NCBI RefSeq assembly: GCF_035594125.1 | Contig: NC_087178.1 | Span: 10,157,001 to 10,221,000 of the forward strand | Source of the DNA: Scylla paramamosain | Taxonomy: Eukaryota; Arthropoda; Malacostraca; Decapoda; Portunidae | Length of the DNA: 64,000 nt | Direction: 5' to 3' | Shown: in pieces, positions 1 through 12,572 of the stretch | Position numbering within the stretch: the first letter of the stretch is position 1 | How the letters are laid out: every line of letters starts with the position of its first letter | Translations under genes and position numbers: made by a program | Notes under the pieces: model-generated | Told to the model about the DNA's origin: nothing | The model's input: the letters and a program-made list of their open reading frames with translations, nothing else | The model's database searches: none

Positions 1-700
1 TTATTTATTTATTTATTTTTATTTTATTTTATTTTATTTATTTTTTTTTGCATGGGTTTCAGCGTTTTATTACGTAAGTAAATAAAAAAAAAGACACGAT
101 TTTGGTAATATTGTTTCGTTTTCCTTTATAGGGTTTTTTTTCCATGTTTTTTTGTGCGAAACTAGATTCATGTGTTTTACCGTTTTTGTACCTAAGAAAC
201 TCAAAAACACTCATAATGCGCGATTTTCTTAATCACTTTTTGTTTCGCCATATAGGGTAAATTATATGTATTTTCACGATATGGCATCTAAGAATGTGAA
301 ATACACTCAAATTAAACGTTTTTTTTTTTCTCTCTGTTTCTTGATATAGAGTACTATTCATGCGTTTTAAGCGTTTTCATAATTAAGAAGCTCAAAAGCA
401 TTCATAATAAACGTTTCTCGTAGTGTCTTTTCGTATCCCTTATTAAGTAGTTTGCATCCATTTTGACGTTTTTGTACGTTTCTCTTCCTAAAACGATAAT
501 AAATACTCAAAACACACCTTTATGTAAATGTTATTTCTTTTTTACATATAGGGTGATCGGCATGCATTTTTGCGTTTTGTTATCTATAAATATGAAATAC
601 ACTAAAATACATATTTTTGGTAGTTTTCTGTTTTTTTTTTTTTTTCCACATGGAGTGCTATTTATGTTATCTCATGTGTTGGTACCGAGGAATCTCAAAA
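1..700 (+). repeat. Diverged monomeric satellite, left edge of the array
   Basis: About seven monomers of roughly 100 bp can be followed by their A-rich box, near 185, 300, 390, 495, 590 and 690. They are more degenerate than those further in, with box variants such as AAATACACTCAAATT and AAAAGCATTCATAAT. They do not follow the twelve-monomer order seen from about 700 onward. The first 50 bases are a T-rich ATTT tract. This looks like the monomeric flank of a higher-order satellite array. The boundary at 700 is approximate, placed where the first recognisable monomer of the ordered series (CATGCACTTTAGGGTTTGG) begins near 737. No gene is visible. Confidence 0.75.
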
Positions 701-1569
701 ACACTCACAATACACGCTTCTTGGAAAGTAGGTGGCTATGCATGCACTTTAGGGTTTGGTACATAACAGTCCGAAAAAAAATCTAAAATAAACTTTTTTG
801 ATAATGTTCTTTTTTCCACATAATTTCCCTGAATTTTGCTAGAATTTTGGCATCTTGGTACCTATGAAGATGAATAGCAAAAAAAAAAAATGCTATTTTT
901 TTTATTTATTTTTTTTTTCTCTATAAAGAGTGTTATTTGTTTTTGGTACTTCAGGAACTTAAAAACACTCATAATACACGTTTCTCATCATGTCCTTTCG
1001 TTCCCCAAATATAGGGTTCTTTGCATGTATTTAAGCGTTTCTATAGGTAACATGATCAAAAACACTCAAAATACATGTTTTTGGTAATGTTTTTCTGTTT
1101 CTCCATAAAGGGTGTTTTGCATGCATTATAGCGTTTCAATATGTAAGGAACTCAAAAACACTTAAAGGTAAGTTCTTGGCAAAATTTGGTTTTATTCCCA
1201 TGTAATGTGATTGCCCTGCTTTTTAGTGCTTTATTGCCTAACACGCTCAAAAACACTCAAAAGACACTCTTCTGGTAATGTCATTTTTTTTTCCACATAA
1301 AGCTAGTTTCGCATGCAATTTGGGGTTTCGGTAACTAAGAATGTGAAAAACACTAAAAATACACGCATTTGGTAAGGTTGTTCTGCATCTCAATTAAGAG
1401 TGTTATTCATGAGTTTCAGCGTTTTGGTACCTAAGAATCTCAAAAACACTCATAATGCACGTTTCTCGTAATATCGTTCTTTTCTTCATATAGGGTGCTT
1501 TGCATGCATTTTGGCATTTTTTTTTAACGTAATAACTGAAAAACACTGAAAATACACGCTTTTGGTAAT

Positions 1570-1710
1570 AAGAACATAAGAACATAAGAAATAAGTAAAT
1601 CTGCAAGAAGGCATCAGGCCTACAAGTGGCAATACTTGTATGAAATATGCCTACCTATCATCCCCATCCATAAATTTGTAATTTTCTCTTACTCTTCCCA
1701 AATGCCTCAG
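1570..1710 (-). mobile_element. Retroelement 3' end fragment, decapod-type, inserted in the satellite
   Basis: These 141 bp are unlike the rest of the window: less T-rich, no satellite box, richer in GC. The left end is a short tandem tail (AGAACAT-AAGAACAT-AAGAAATAAG). It is followed by CTGCAAGAAGGCATCAGGCC, then a TGTATGAAATATGCCTACC stretch and ATCATCCCCATCCATAAATT. From memory, this resembles the tail of an interspersed repeat that is extremely frequent in decapod crustacean genomes. The microsatellite-like tail would make it the 3' end of a non-LTR element on the minus strand. GGTAAT occurs on both sides (1,564-1,569 and 1,711-1,716). That could be a target-site duplication, but GGTAAT is also a conserved satellite motif. 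The flanking monomers belong to different positions of the repeat, so a rearrangement also happened here. The satellite/insert boundary is clear; the family assignment needs a database match. Confidence 0.6.
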
Positions 1711-2557
1711 GGTAATTTTTTTCCCACATAAAGCTAGTTTCGCATGGAATTTGGGGTTTTGGTAACTAAGAATGTAAAAAAAGACTCAAGAAACACGCAT
1801 TTAGTAAGGTTCTTCTGTTTCTTCATTAAGAGTGTTATTCATGAGTTTCAGTATTTTGGTATCTTAGAAACTTCTCCATAGTCGAGTTTTTGCGTTTTTT
1901 GCCTTGTGATTCTGGTGAAACTACAAAACACTCATTATACACGTTTCTCGTTATGTCCTTTTTTTTTTTCTTATATAGAGTGCTTTGCATCCATTTTCGC
2001 GTTTTTTATTTTATGTAACAAGCTCAAAAACACACCCAATATACTTTTTTGCTAATGTTATTCTATTTCTTCATATTGGTTGGTTTGCATCCGTTTTAGC
2101 GTTTTCTACGTAAATCTTTTAAAAGACACGTTTTCAGTAATTTTGTTTTGGATTTCCATATAGAGTGACTTTCATATTATTTATCGTTTTGGTGCCTAAC
2201 ATGCAGAAAAACACTCAAAAGACAGGTTTCTTGTAAAGTCGTTAAATTTTATCAGATAGGTGGCTTTTCCATACACTTTATGGTTTCGAACATAACTCCA
2301 AAAAAAAAAGGTAAAATTAACTTTTTTGATAATGTTTATTCCACATAATTTCCCTGAATTTTGCCAGAATTTTGGCATCTTGGTACCTATGAACATCAAT
2401 AACAAAAAAAATAAAAATGCTATTTTTTATTTATTTTTTTTCTCTATTATTTGTAGGTTTTAACGTTTTGGTATTTAAGGAACTTAAAAACATTCATAAC
2501 ACACATTTCTCGTAATGTCCTTTCGTTTCCAAAATATGGGGATCTTTGCATGTATTT

Positions 2558-3457
2558 AAGCGTTTTTATAGGTAAAATGATAAAAAACACTCAAAACACT
2601 TGTTATTGATAATGTTATTCTGCTTCTCCATAAAGGAGTGTTTTGCATGCGTTTTAGCGATTTCGTATGTAAGGAGCTGAAAAACACTTCAAGGCAAGTT
2701 CTTGGTGAAAGTTGCTTTTATTCCAATGTAATATGATTGCCCCTGCTTTATTGCCTAACACGCTCAAAAACACTGAAAAGATACTTCTGGTAATGCCATT
2801 TTTTTCCCACATAAACCTAGTTTCGCATGCTTTTTAGGGTTTTGCGAAGAATGTGAAAAAAAACACTAAAAATACACGCATTTGGTAATGTTGTTCTGTT
2901 TCTCAATTAAGATTGTTATTCATGAGTTTCAGCATATTGGTATCTAAGAAACTTCTTTATATACACGACTTTTTGCGTTTTTTGCCTTGTGGTTCCTGTG
3001 AACCACAAGTTCTTTTGCCCGAAAATAATAAAACACTCATTATACATGTTTCTCGTAATGTCCTTTTCTTTCCCAATAGGGAGTGCTTTACATCCATTTT
3101 CGCGTTTTTTGTAGGCAACAAGCTCAAAAATACTCAAAATATACCTACTTGGTAATATTATTCTATTTCTTCATATTGGTTGGTTTTCATGTTTTAGGGT
3201 TTTTCTACGTAAAACACCGAGAAGACACGTTTTCAGTAATTTTGTTTTCGATTCCCAAAGAATTTTCCCAGAATTTTGGTATCTTAGTACCTATGAAGAT
3301 GAATAACAAAACAAAAAAAGAAATTTTTTTTTCTCTATAAAGTGATATTTGTGGGTTTTAGCTTTTTTGGTACTTAAGAAACTTAAAAACACTCATAATA
3401 CACGTTTTTCGTAATGTCCTTTCTTTTCCCAAAAATAGGGTTCTTTGCATGTATTTA
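2558..3457 (+). repeat. Short HOR variant (type A), copy 1
   Basis: This unit is 899 bp, against 1.1 kb for the standard one. Two features define the type. First, monomer 5b carries extra sequence after CTTGTGGTTC (hairpin at 2,986-3,009, then TTTTGCCCGAAAATAATAA). Second, monomer 8 and the start of monomer 9 are missing, so monomer 7 (GATTCCCAAAGAATTTTCCC near 3,251) runs directly into the GAATTTTGG segment. The same pair of features recurs at 7,569, 23,985, 31,034, 39,267, 50,192 and 62,316. The type is therefore a heritable variant that has been copied around the array. Confidence 0.85.
2986..3009. repeat. Perfect 10-bp-stem hairpin in type A unit
   Basis: CTTGTGGTTC, a 4-base loop (CTGT), then GAACCACAAG form a perfect inverted repeat. 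Related copies lie at 7,988-8,011 (one mismatch), 10,804-10,827 (one mismatch), 24,427-24,450 (one mismatch), 36,907-36,930 (one mismatch), 39,725-39,748 (one mismatch) and 62,779-62,802 (perfect). The standard unit has only the left half, followed by an AACTATAAAACACTC-like sequence. The right half thus looks like a templated copy of the left half. Confidence 0.85.
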
Positions 3458-4557
3458 AGCGTTTTTATTGGTAACATGATCAAAAACACTCAAAATACCA
3501 GTTTTTGGTAATGTTATTCTGTTTCACCATTAAGTGTATTTTGCAGGCGTGTTAGTGTTTTGGTATATAAGGAGCTCAAAAACACTTAAAGGCAAGTTCT
3601 TGGTAAAAATTCGTTTTGCTCCGATGTAATGTGATTGCCCTCCTTTTTAGTGTTTTATTGCCTATCACGCTCAAAAACACTCATAAGACACTTTTCTGGT
3701 AAAGTAATTTTTTTTCCCAACAAATCTATTTTTGCATGCAATTTGAGGTTTTGGTAACTAAGAATGTTAAAAGCACTCAAAATACACGCATTTAGTAAGG
3801 TTGTTTTGTTTCTCAATTAATAGTGTTATAGAGGAGTTTTAGCATTTTGGTATCTAGGAAACCTCTCCATATACAAAAGATTTTGCGTTTTTTGTCTTGT
3901 GGTTCTTTTGAACTATAAAACACTCATTATACACTTTTTCTTGCAATGTCCATTTCTTTCCCAATATAGAGTGCTTTGCATCAATTTTAGCGTTTTTTTT
4001 ATAGATAACAAGCTCAAAAACACTCAAAATATACCTTTTTAGTAAAGTTTTTCTATTTCTTGATATTAGTTGCTTTGCATCCGTTTCAGCGTTTTTCTAC
4101 GTAAAACACTTAGAAGACACGTTTTCAGTAACTTTGTTTTGGATTCCCATATAGAGTGAGTTCCTTATTATTTATCGTTTTGGTGGCTAACATGCTAAAA
4201 AAAAAACACTCAAAACACAGATTTCTGGTAAGGTCGTTTAAAGAGGCTTTCCATGCACTTTAGGGTTTGGTACATAACAGTCCGAAAAAAAAAGTTGAAT
4301 TTAACTTTTTTGATAATATTCTTTTATCATACGATTGCCCTGAATTTTCCCAGAATTTTGGCATCTCGGTACTATGAAGATGAATAACGAAAAAAAAAAA
4401 ATCCTATTTTTTAATTTTTTAATTTTTTTTATTTTCTAAATAGTGTTATTTGTGGGTTTTAGCTTTTTGGTACTTAAGGAACTTAAAAAACACTCATAAT
4501 ACGCGTTTCCCGTAATGTCCTTTTGTTTCCAAAACATAATGTTCTTTGCATGTATTT

Positions 4558-6466
4558 AAGCGTTTTTATAAATAACATGATCAAAAACACTCAAAATACA
4601 TGTTTTTTGGTAATGTTATTCTGTTTCTCCATAAAGTTTGTTTTGCATGCGTTTTAGCGGTTTCTTATATAAGGAACTCAAAAACATTTAAAGGCAAGGT
4701 TTTGGTATAAATTAGTGTTATTCCAATATAATATGATTACACTGCTTTTTAGTGCTTTATTGCCTATCACACTCAAAAACACTTAAAAGACACTTTACTA
4801 GTAATGTCATTTTTTTCTCATATACAGGTGGTTTTGCATGCAATTTGGGGTTTTGGTAACTAAGAATGTGAAAAGCAATCAAAATACATGCATTTAGTAA
4901 CGTTGTTCTGTTTGTCAATTAAGAGTGTTATTCATAAGTTTCAGCATTTTGGTATCTAGGAACCTCCATATACACGAGTTTTTGTGTTTTTTGCCTTTTG
5001 GTTCGTTTGAACTATAAAAAACTCATTATACACTTTTCTTGCAAAGTCCTTTTGTTTTCTAATATAGAGTGCTTTGCATCAATTTTCCCGTTTTTTGTAG
5101 GTAACAAGCTCAAAAAAAAGTAAAATATATCTTTTTGGTAATGTTTTTCTATTTCTTGATATTGGTTGTTTTGCATCCGTTTTAGCGTTTTTCTACGTAA
5201 AACACTGAAAAAAACACGTTTTCAGCAATTTTGTTTTGGATTCTCATATAGAGTGAGTTCCTTATTATTTATCGTTTTGGTGCCTAACATGCTGATAAAC
5301 ACTAAAAAAACAGATTTCTGGTAAGGTCGTTTAATTTCCTTATATAGGAGTCTTTGGATGCACTTTAGGGTTTGGTATATAACAGTCCAAAAAAAAGCTA
5401 AAATTAACTTTTTTGATAATTTTCTTTTACAATATAATAGCCCTGAATTTTTCCAGAATATTGGCATCTCGGTACCTATGAAGACGAATAACAAAAAAAA
5501 AAATCATATTTTTTATTTTCTTACTTTTTTTTTTTCTAAATAAAGAGTGTTAATTGTGGGTTTTAACTTTTTGGAACTTAAGGAATGTAATGAGCTCAAA
5601 AACACTTAAAGGCAAGTTCTTGGTAAAAGTTGTTTTTATTCCCATGTAATGTGATTACCCTGCTTTTTATTGCTTTATTGCCTAGCACGCTCAAAAATAC
5701 TCTGATAATATCATTTTTTTCCCACATAAAGCTAGTTTTGCATAGAATTTGGGGTTTTGGTAACTAAGAATGTGAAAAAAACTGAAAACAGGCATTTAGT
5801 AAGGTTGTTCTATTTCTTAATTAAAAGTGTTATTCATGAGTTTCAGCTTTTTGGTATGTAAGAAACTTCTTTATATACACGAGTTTTTGAGCTTTTTACC
5901 TTGTGGTTCTTGTCAAACATACACGTTTCTCGTAATGTCCTTTTCTATGCCAATATAAAGTGCTTTCCATCCATTTTTGCATTTTTTGTAGGTAACAAGC
6001 TCAAAAACATATCAAAATATATCTTTTTGGTAATGTTATTCTATTTCTTCATATTGGTTGGTTTACATCCGTTTTAGCGTTTTTCTACGTAAATCACTAA
6101 AAAGACACGTTTTCAGTAATATTGTTGAAATTGCTGAAAAAAAACACTCAAAAGACAGGTTTCTGGTGAAGTCGTGTAATTTCCCCATTTAGGTGGATTT
6201 GCATACACATCATGGTTTGTACATAACTCTGGAAAAAAGCTAAAATTATTTTTTTTATAGTTTTTTTTTATTTCCAGTAATTTTGCTAGAATTTTGGCAT
6301 CTCGGTATCTATGAAGATGAATAACAAAAAAAAAAATTCTCTCTATAAAGAGTGTTATTTGTGGGTTTTAGCTTTTTGGTACTTGAGTAACTTAAAATTA
6401 CTCATAAAACACGATTTTCGTAATGTCCTTTTGTTATACAAACATAGTTTTCTTTACATGTATTTA
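4558..6466 (+). repeat. Fused double HOR unit lacking an internal monomer 1
   Basis: The anchor spacing is 1,908 bp. Near 5,575-5,595 monomer 12 (GTGGGTTTTAACTTTTTGG) runs into the middle of monomer 2 (GTAATGAGCTCAAAAACACTT). Monomer 1 and the junctions on either side were lost. This is probably a non-register recombination between two adjacent units. The mirrored sequence near 42,190-42,225 shows the same fusion, so the event predates the inverted duplication. Confidence 0.75.
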
Positions 6467-7568
6467 AGCGTTTTTATAGGTTACATCATCAAAAACACTT
6501 TAAAATACATGTTTTTGGTAAAGTTATTCTGTTTCTCCATAAAGGGTGTTTTGGATGCGTTTTAGCGATTTGGTATGTAAGGAGTTAAAAAACACTTAAA
6601 GGCAAGTTCTTCGTAAAAGTTGGTTTTATTCCCATGTAATGTGATTGTTCTGCTTTTTAGTGTTTTGTTGCATATCACGCTCAAAAACACTAGAAAGACA
6701 CTTTTTTTGGTAATGTCATTTTTTTTCCCACATGAAGGTAGTTTCCCATGTAATTTGGCATTTTCGTAACAAAGAATGTGAAAAACGCTCAAAATACACA
6801 ATTTGGTAAGGTAGTTTTGTTTATCGATTAAAAGTGTTATTTATGCATTTCATCATTTCGGTATGTAAGAAATTTCTCTATATACACGAGTTTTTGCGTT
6901 TATTGCCTTGTGGTTCTTTTAAAACTATAAAACATTCATTATACACGTTTCTCGTAATGTCCTTTTGTTTCCTAATATAGAGTACTTTACATCCATTTTT
7001 GCATTTTTTGTTGGTAACAAGCTCAAAAACACTCAAAATATATATTTTTGGTAATGTTATTCTATTTCATCATATAGGTTAGTTAGCATCCGCTTTAGCG
7101 TTTTTCTATGTAAAACACTGAAAAGACACGTTTTCAGTAATTTTGTTTTGGATTCACATATTGACTGACTTCCATATTATTTATCGTTTTGGTGCATAAC
7201 ATGATGAAAAACACTGAAAAGACAGGTTTCTGTTAAAATCGTTTAACTTCCCTATATAGGTGTCTTTGCATGCACTTTAGGGTTTGGTACATAACAATCC
7301 GAAAAAAAGCTATAATTAACTTTTTTGGTAATGCTCTTTTTTCTACATAAATTCCCTGAATTTTGGCAGAATTTTGGCATCTCGGTACCTATAACGATGA
7401 ATAACAAAAAAAATCCCATTTTTTTTTGTTTATTAATTTTATTTTTAATAAAGTGTTATTTGTGGGTTTTAGCTTTTAGGTACTGAAGGAACTTAAAAAA
7501 ACATCCATAATACACGTTTCTCGTAATATCCTTTTGTTCTCCTAATATAGCGATCTTTGTATGTATTT

Positions 7569-8462
7569 AAGCGTTTTTATAGGTAACATGATAAAAAAAC
7601 ACTCAAAACACTTGTTTTTGGTAATGTTATTCTGCTTCTCATGCGTTTTTTAGCGATTTGGTATATAAGGAGCTGAAAAACACTTCAAGGCAAGTTCTTG
7701 GTAAAAATTGGTTTTATTCCAATGTAATATAATTGCCCTGCTTTTTAGTGTTTTATTGCGCAACAGCATCAAAAACACTCAAAAAACACTTCTGGTAATA
7801 TCATTTTTTTCCCACATAAAGCTAGTTTCGCATGCTATTTGAGGTTTTGCTAACAATGTGAAAAAAAACACTAAAAATACACGCATTTGGTAATGTTCTG
7901 TTTCTCAATTAAGATTGTTATTCATAAGTTTCAGCATTTTGGTATCTAAGAGAATTTTTTATATACACGACTTTTTGCGTTTTTTGCCTTTTGGTTCTTG
8001 TGAACCACAAGTTCTTTTACCCGAAAATAATAAGACACTCATTATAGATGTTTCTCGTAATAACATTTTCTTTCCCAATAGGGAGTGCTTTCCATTCATT
8101 TTCGTGTTTTTTCTAGGTAACAAGCTCAAAAACAATGAAAATATACCTTTTTGGTAATGTTATTCTATTTCTTCATATTGGGTGGTTTCCGTCCGATTTA
8201 CCGTTTTTCTACGTAAAACACCGAAAAAACACGTTTTCAGTAATTTTGTTTTTGATTCCCAAAGAATATTGCCAGATTTTTGGCATCTTAGTACCTATTA
8301 AGATGAATAACAAAAAAAAAAATTATTTTATTTATTTTTTTCTCTATAAAGAGTTTTATTTGTGGGTTTTAGCTTTTTTGGTACTTAAGGAACTTAAAAA
8401 CACTCATAATACACGTTTCTCGTAATGTCCTTTCGATTCCCAACATAAGGTTCTTATGTTTA
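7569..8462 (+). repeat. Short HOR variant (type A), copy 2
   Basis: This 893-bp unit has the type A pair of marks: the extra GAACCACAAG hairpin half at 8,002-8,011 and the fusion of monomer 7 to monomer 9 near 8,255-8,275. Here the left half of the hairpin reads CTTTTGGTTC, one base off. Its mirror partner in the palindrome is 39,267-40,187. Confidence 0.8.
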
Positions 8463-9285
8463 AGCGTTTTTTATAAATAACATGATCAAAAACAGTCAAA
8501 ATACATGTTTTTGGTAATGTTACTCTGTTTCTCCATAAAAGGGTGTTTTTGCATGCGTTTTAGCGTTTTGGTATGTAAGGAGTTAAAAAAAAAAACACTT
8601 AAAGGCAAGTTCTTCGTAAAAGTTGGTTTTATTATCATGTAATGTGATTGTTCTGCTTTTTAGTGCTTTGTTGCATATCACGCTCAAAAACAATCAAAAG
8701 ACACTTTTCTGTAATATAATTTTTTCCCACTTAAAGCTAGTTTCGCATGTAATTTGGGATTTTCGTAACTAAGAATGTGAAAAACACTCAAAATACACAC
8801 ATTTGGTAAGGTAGTTCTGTTTCTCAATTAAAAGTGTTATTAATGCATTTCTAGCATTTTAGTATGTAAGAAACTTCTCTATAAACACACTATATAAAAC
8901 ACTCATTATACACGTTTCTCGTAATGTTCTTGTTTCCCAATATAGAGTGCTTTCCATTCATTTTCGCATTTTTTCTAGGTAACAAGCTGAAAAACACTCA
9001 AAATATATCTTTTTGGTAATGTTATTCTAATTCTTCATATTGGTTGGTTTGCATCCGTTTTAGCGTTTTTCTTCGTAAATCACTGAAAAGACACGTTTTT
9101 AGTAATATTGTTGAAATTGCTGAAAAACACTCAAAAGACAGATTTCTGGTTAAGTCTTGTAATTTCCCCATATAGGTGGCTTTGCATGCAGTTCTGGGTT
9201 TGGTACATAATTCCGAAAAAAAGCTAAAATTTTTTTTTTATATGTCCTTTTGTTTCACAGACATAGTGTTTTTTGCATGTATTTA
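8462..9285 (+). repeat. Shortest HOR unit, two internal deletions
   Basis: The unit is 823 bp. One deletion removes most of monomers 5a/5b near 8,885-8,905. The other joins monomer 10 (AATTCCGAAAAAAAGC) straight to the tail of monomer 12 (TATGTCCTTTTGTTTCAC) at about 9,230-9,245. The second junction is a useful private mark. It recurs inverted at about 38,487-38,510 and again just right of the assembly gap at about 61,513-61,535. Confidence 0.8.
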
Positions 9286-10369
9286 AGCGTTTCTATGGGT
9301 AACATGATAAAAAAAACATTCAAAATACATGTTTTTGGTAATGTTATTCTGTTTCTCCATAAAGGGTGTTTTGCATACGTTTTAGCGTTTTGGTATGTAA
9401 GGAATTAAACACACTTAAAGGCAATTTCTTCGTAAAAGTTTGTTTTATTCCTATATAATGTGATTATTCTGTTTTTTTTAGTGCTTTGTTGCATATCACG
9501 CTCAAAAACACTCAAAAGACACTTTTCTGATAATGTCATTTTTTTCCCACATAAAGCTAGTAACGCATGTAATTTGGGATTTTCGTAACTAAGAATGTGA
9601 AAAACACTCAAAATACACACATTTGGTAAGGTAGTTCTGTTTCTCAATTAAAAGTGTTATTCATGAGTTTTAGCATTTTGGTATGTAAGAAACGTCTCTA
9701 TATACACGAGTTTTTGCGTTTTTTGTCTTGTGGATCTTGTGAAACTATAAAACAATCATTATACACGTTTCTCTAAATGTCCTTTTGCTTCCTAATATAG
9801 AGTGCTTTTACATCCATTTTAGAGTTTCTCGTAGGCAAAAAGCTCAAAAACAACTTTTTGTTAATGTTATTCTATTTCTTCATATTTGTTGCTTTGCATC
9901 CCTTTTAGTGTTTTTTCTACGTGAAACACTGAAAAGACACGTTTTCAGTAATTTTGTTTTGGATTCACTTCCATATTATTTATCGGTTTAGTGCTTAACA
10001 TGCTGAAAAACACTGAAAAGACAGGTTTCTGGTAAACTCGTTTAATTTTCTCATATAGGTGGCTTTGCATGTACTTTAGGGTTTGGTAAATAACAATCCG
10101 AAAAAAAACTATAATTAACTTTTTTGATAATGTTCTTTTTTCCACATAAATTCCCTGAATTTTGGCAGAATTTTGGCATCTCGGTACTTATGCAAATCAA
10201 TACAAAAAAAATGCAATTTTTTATTTATTTATTTTTTTTTTTTCTCTTGAAAAAAGCGTTATTTGTGGGTTTTAACGTTTTGCTACTTAAGGAACTTAAA
10301 AACAGTCATAATACACGTTTCTCGTAATGTCCTTTCGTTTCCGAAAGATAGGTTTCTTTGCATGTATTT

Positions 10370-11477
10370 AAGCGTTTTTATAAGTAACATGATCAAAAAC
10401 ACTTAGAACACATGTTTTTTGTAATGTTTTTCTGCTTCTCCATAAAGGAGTGTTTTGCATGCGTTTTAGCGTTTTGGTATGTAAGGAGCTCAAAAACACA
10501 TAATGGCAAGTTCTTGGTCAAAGTTGGTTTTATTCCCATGTAATGTGATTGCCCTGCTTTTTAGTGCTTTATTGCCTAACACGCTCAAAAACACTCAAAA
10601 GACACTTCTGGTAATGTAATTTTTTTACAACATAAAGCTAGTTTCGCATGGTATTTGGGATTTTGCTAAGAATGTGAAAAACACTGAAAATACAGGCTTT
10701 CGGTAAGGTTTTTCTTTTTCTCAATAAATATTGTTATTCATGAGTTTGAGCATTTTGGTATCTAAGAAACTTCTTTATATACACGAGATTTTGCGTTTTT
10801 TGCCTTGTGGTTTTTGTGAACCACAAGTTCTTTTGCTCGAAAATAATAAGACACTCATTATACACGTTTCTCGTAATGTTCTTTTGTTTCCCAATATGGA
10901 GTGGTTTGCATCCATTTTCACTTTTTTTGTAGGTAACAAGCTAAAAAACACTCAAAATATACCTTTTTGGTAATGTTTTTCTATTTTTTTTTTCATATTG
11001 GTTGGTTTGCATCCGATTTAGCGTTTTTCTACGTAAAACACCGAAAAGACACGTTTTCAGTTATTTTGTTATAGATTCCCATATAAAGTGACTTCCATGT
11101 TATATATCGTTTTGTTGCCTAACATGCTGAAAAACACTCATAAGACAGTTTTCTGGCAAAGACGTTTGATTGATTTTCCATGCACTATAGGGTTTGCAAC
11201 ATGAGTCGAAGAAAAAAAAGCTAAAATTTACTTTTTTATAATGTTCTTATTTCACAAAATATCATGAATTTTGCCCGAATTTTGGCATCTCGGTACCTGT
11301 GAAGATGAATAAGAAAGAAAAAAAAATATCGTATATTTTTATTTATTTTCTTTTTTTTTTCTTTTTTTTTTTCTCTTTTAGCTTTTTGGTTTTTAATGAA
11401 TTTCAAAAACACTCATAATATACGTTTCTTGTAATGTCCTTTCGTTTCCCACAAATAGGGTTCTTAGCATGTATTTA
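10370..11477 (+). repeat. Full-length HOR unit with type A hairpin but monomer 8 retained
   Basis: This 1,107-bp unit has the type A addition in monomer 5b (hairpin 10,804-10,827, CTTGTGGTTT against GAACCACAAG) yet keeps a normal monomer 8 near 11,090-11,160. Its mirror partner around 36,560-37,000 is the same. It is an intermediate suggesting that the hairpin arose before the monomer 8 deletion. Monomers 9-10 are odd near 11,160-11,220 (GACGTTTGATTGATTTTCC), a mark shared with the mirror copy. Confidence 0.75.
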
Positions 11478-12572
11478 AGCGTTTTATTGGTAAAATGATC
11501 AAAAACACTCAAAATACATGTTTTTGGTAAATTATTCTTTTTCTCCATAAAGTTTGTTTTGCATGCGTTTTAGTGTTTTGGTATATAAGGAGCTCAAAAA
11601 CACTTAAAGTCAAGTTCTTGGTAAACATTGATTTTATTCCCATGTAATGTGATTGCCCTTCTTTTTAGTGCTTTACTGCCTATCACGCATAAAAACACTC
11701 AATAGCCACCTTTCTGAAAATGCCATTTTTTTTTATCACATAAAGCTAGTTTCTCAATGAATTTGGGGTTTGGGTAACTAAGAATGTGAAAAGCATTCAA
11801 AATACACGCATTTAGTAAGGTTGTTCTGTTTCTCAATTAAGAGTGTTATTCATGAGTTTCAGCATTTTGGTATCTAGGAAACTTCTCCATAATCACGAGT
11901 TTTTGCGTTTTTTGCCTTATTGTTATTTTGAACTATAAAACACTCATTATACACTTTTCTTGCAATGTCCCTTTCTTTCTCAATATAGAGTGCTTTGCAT
12001 CAAATTTCGCGTTTTTTTTTTTAGGCAACAAGCTCAAAAGCACTCAAAATGTAACTTTTTGGTATTTTCTATTTTTTTCTATTTTTTGATATTGGTTTGT
12101 TTGCATCTGTTTTAGCGTTTTTCTACGTAAAATACTGAGAATACACGTTTTAAGTAATTTTGTTTTGAATTCCCATATTGAGTGAGTTCATTATTATTTA
12201 TCGTTTTGGTGTCTAAGATGCTGAAAAACACTCAAAAGACAATTTCCTGGTAAAGTCATTCAATTTCCTAATATAGGAGGCTTTGCATGCTCTTTAGAGT
12301 TTGGTACATAACAGTCCGTAAAAAAAAAAAAACTAAAAACAACTTTTTTGATAATATTCTTTTATCATATAATTGCCCTGAATTTTCCCAGAATTTTGTC
12401 ATCTCGGTACCTATCAAGATGAATGACAAAAAAAAAATTCTATTTTTATTTATTTTTTTATTTATTTATTTATTTTTTCTAAATAGTGTTATTTGTGGGT
12501 TTTAGCTTTTTGGTACTTGAGGAACTTAAAAACACTTTTGTTTCCCAAACATAAGGTTCTTTTTATGTATTT

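Larger units (their letters stand above)
4534..11868 (+). repeat. Outer left arm of the large imperfect palindrome
   Basis: Read in reverse, this segment matches 35,894-43,255. Paired coordinates add up to about 47,730-47,790 throughout. Examples: 5,222-5,494 with 42,293-42,565, 6,311-6,565 with 41,184-41,438, 7,915-8,157 with 39,555-39,797, 10,731-10,973 with 36,761-37,003. Private marks are shared, such as a truncated monomer 9 at 9,230-9,245 matched at 38,487-38,510, and the unusual monomer at 11,160-11,220 matched at 36,530-36,575. Arms are about 7.33 and 7.36 kb. Small indels distinguish them, for example about 70 bp present at 6,220-6,290 but missing near 41,475. Confidence 0.8.

Noticed and set aside
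1564..1716. Firm target-site duplication GGTAAT around the retroelement piece
   Set aside because: GGTAAT is present in most monomers anyway, and the two sides come from different monomers, so the repeat may be coincidental.
2913..3155. Recurring 80-codon open frame (also near 7,915, 10,731, 36,761, 39,579, 50,393 and 62,588)
   Set aside because: It recurs because the repeat unit recurs. Copies carry frameshifts and stops without any bias to silent changes, the composition is Phe/Leu/Ile/Lys-rich as expected from A+T-rich DNA, and no known domain is visible.
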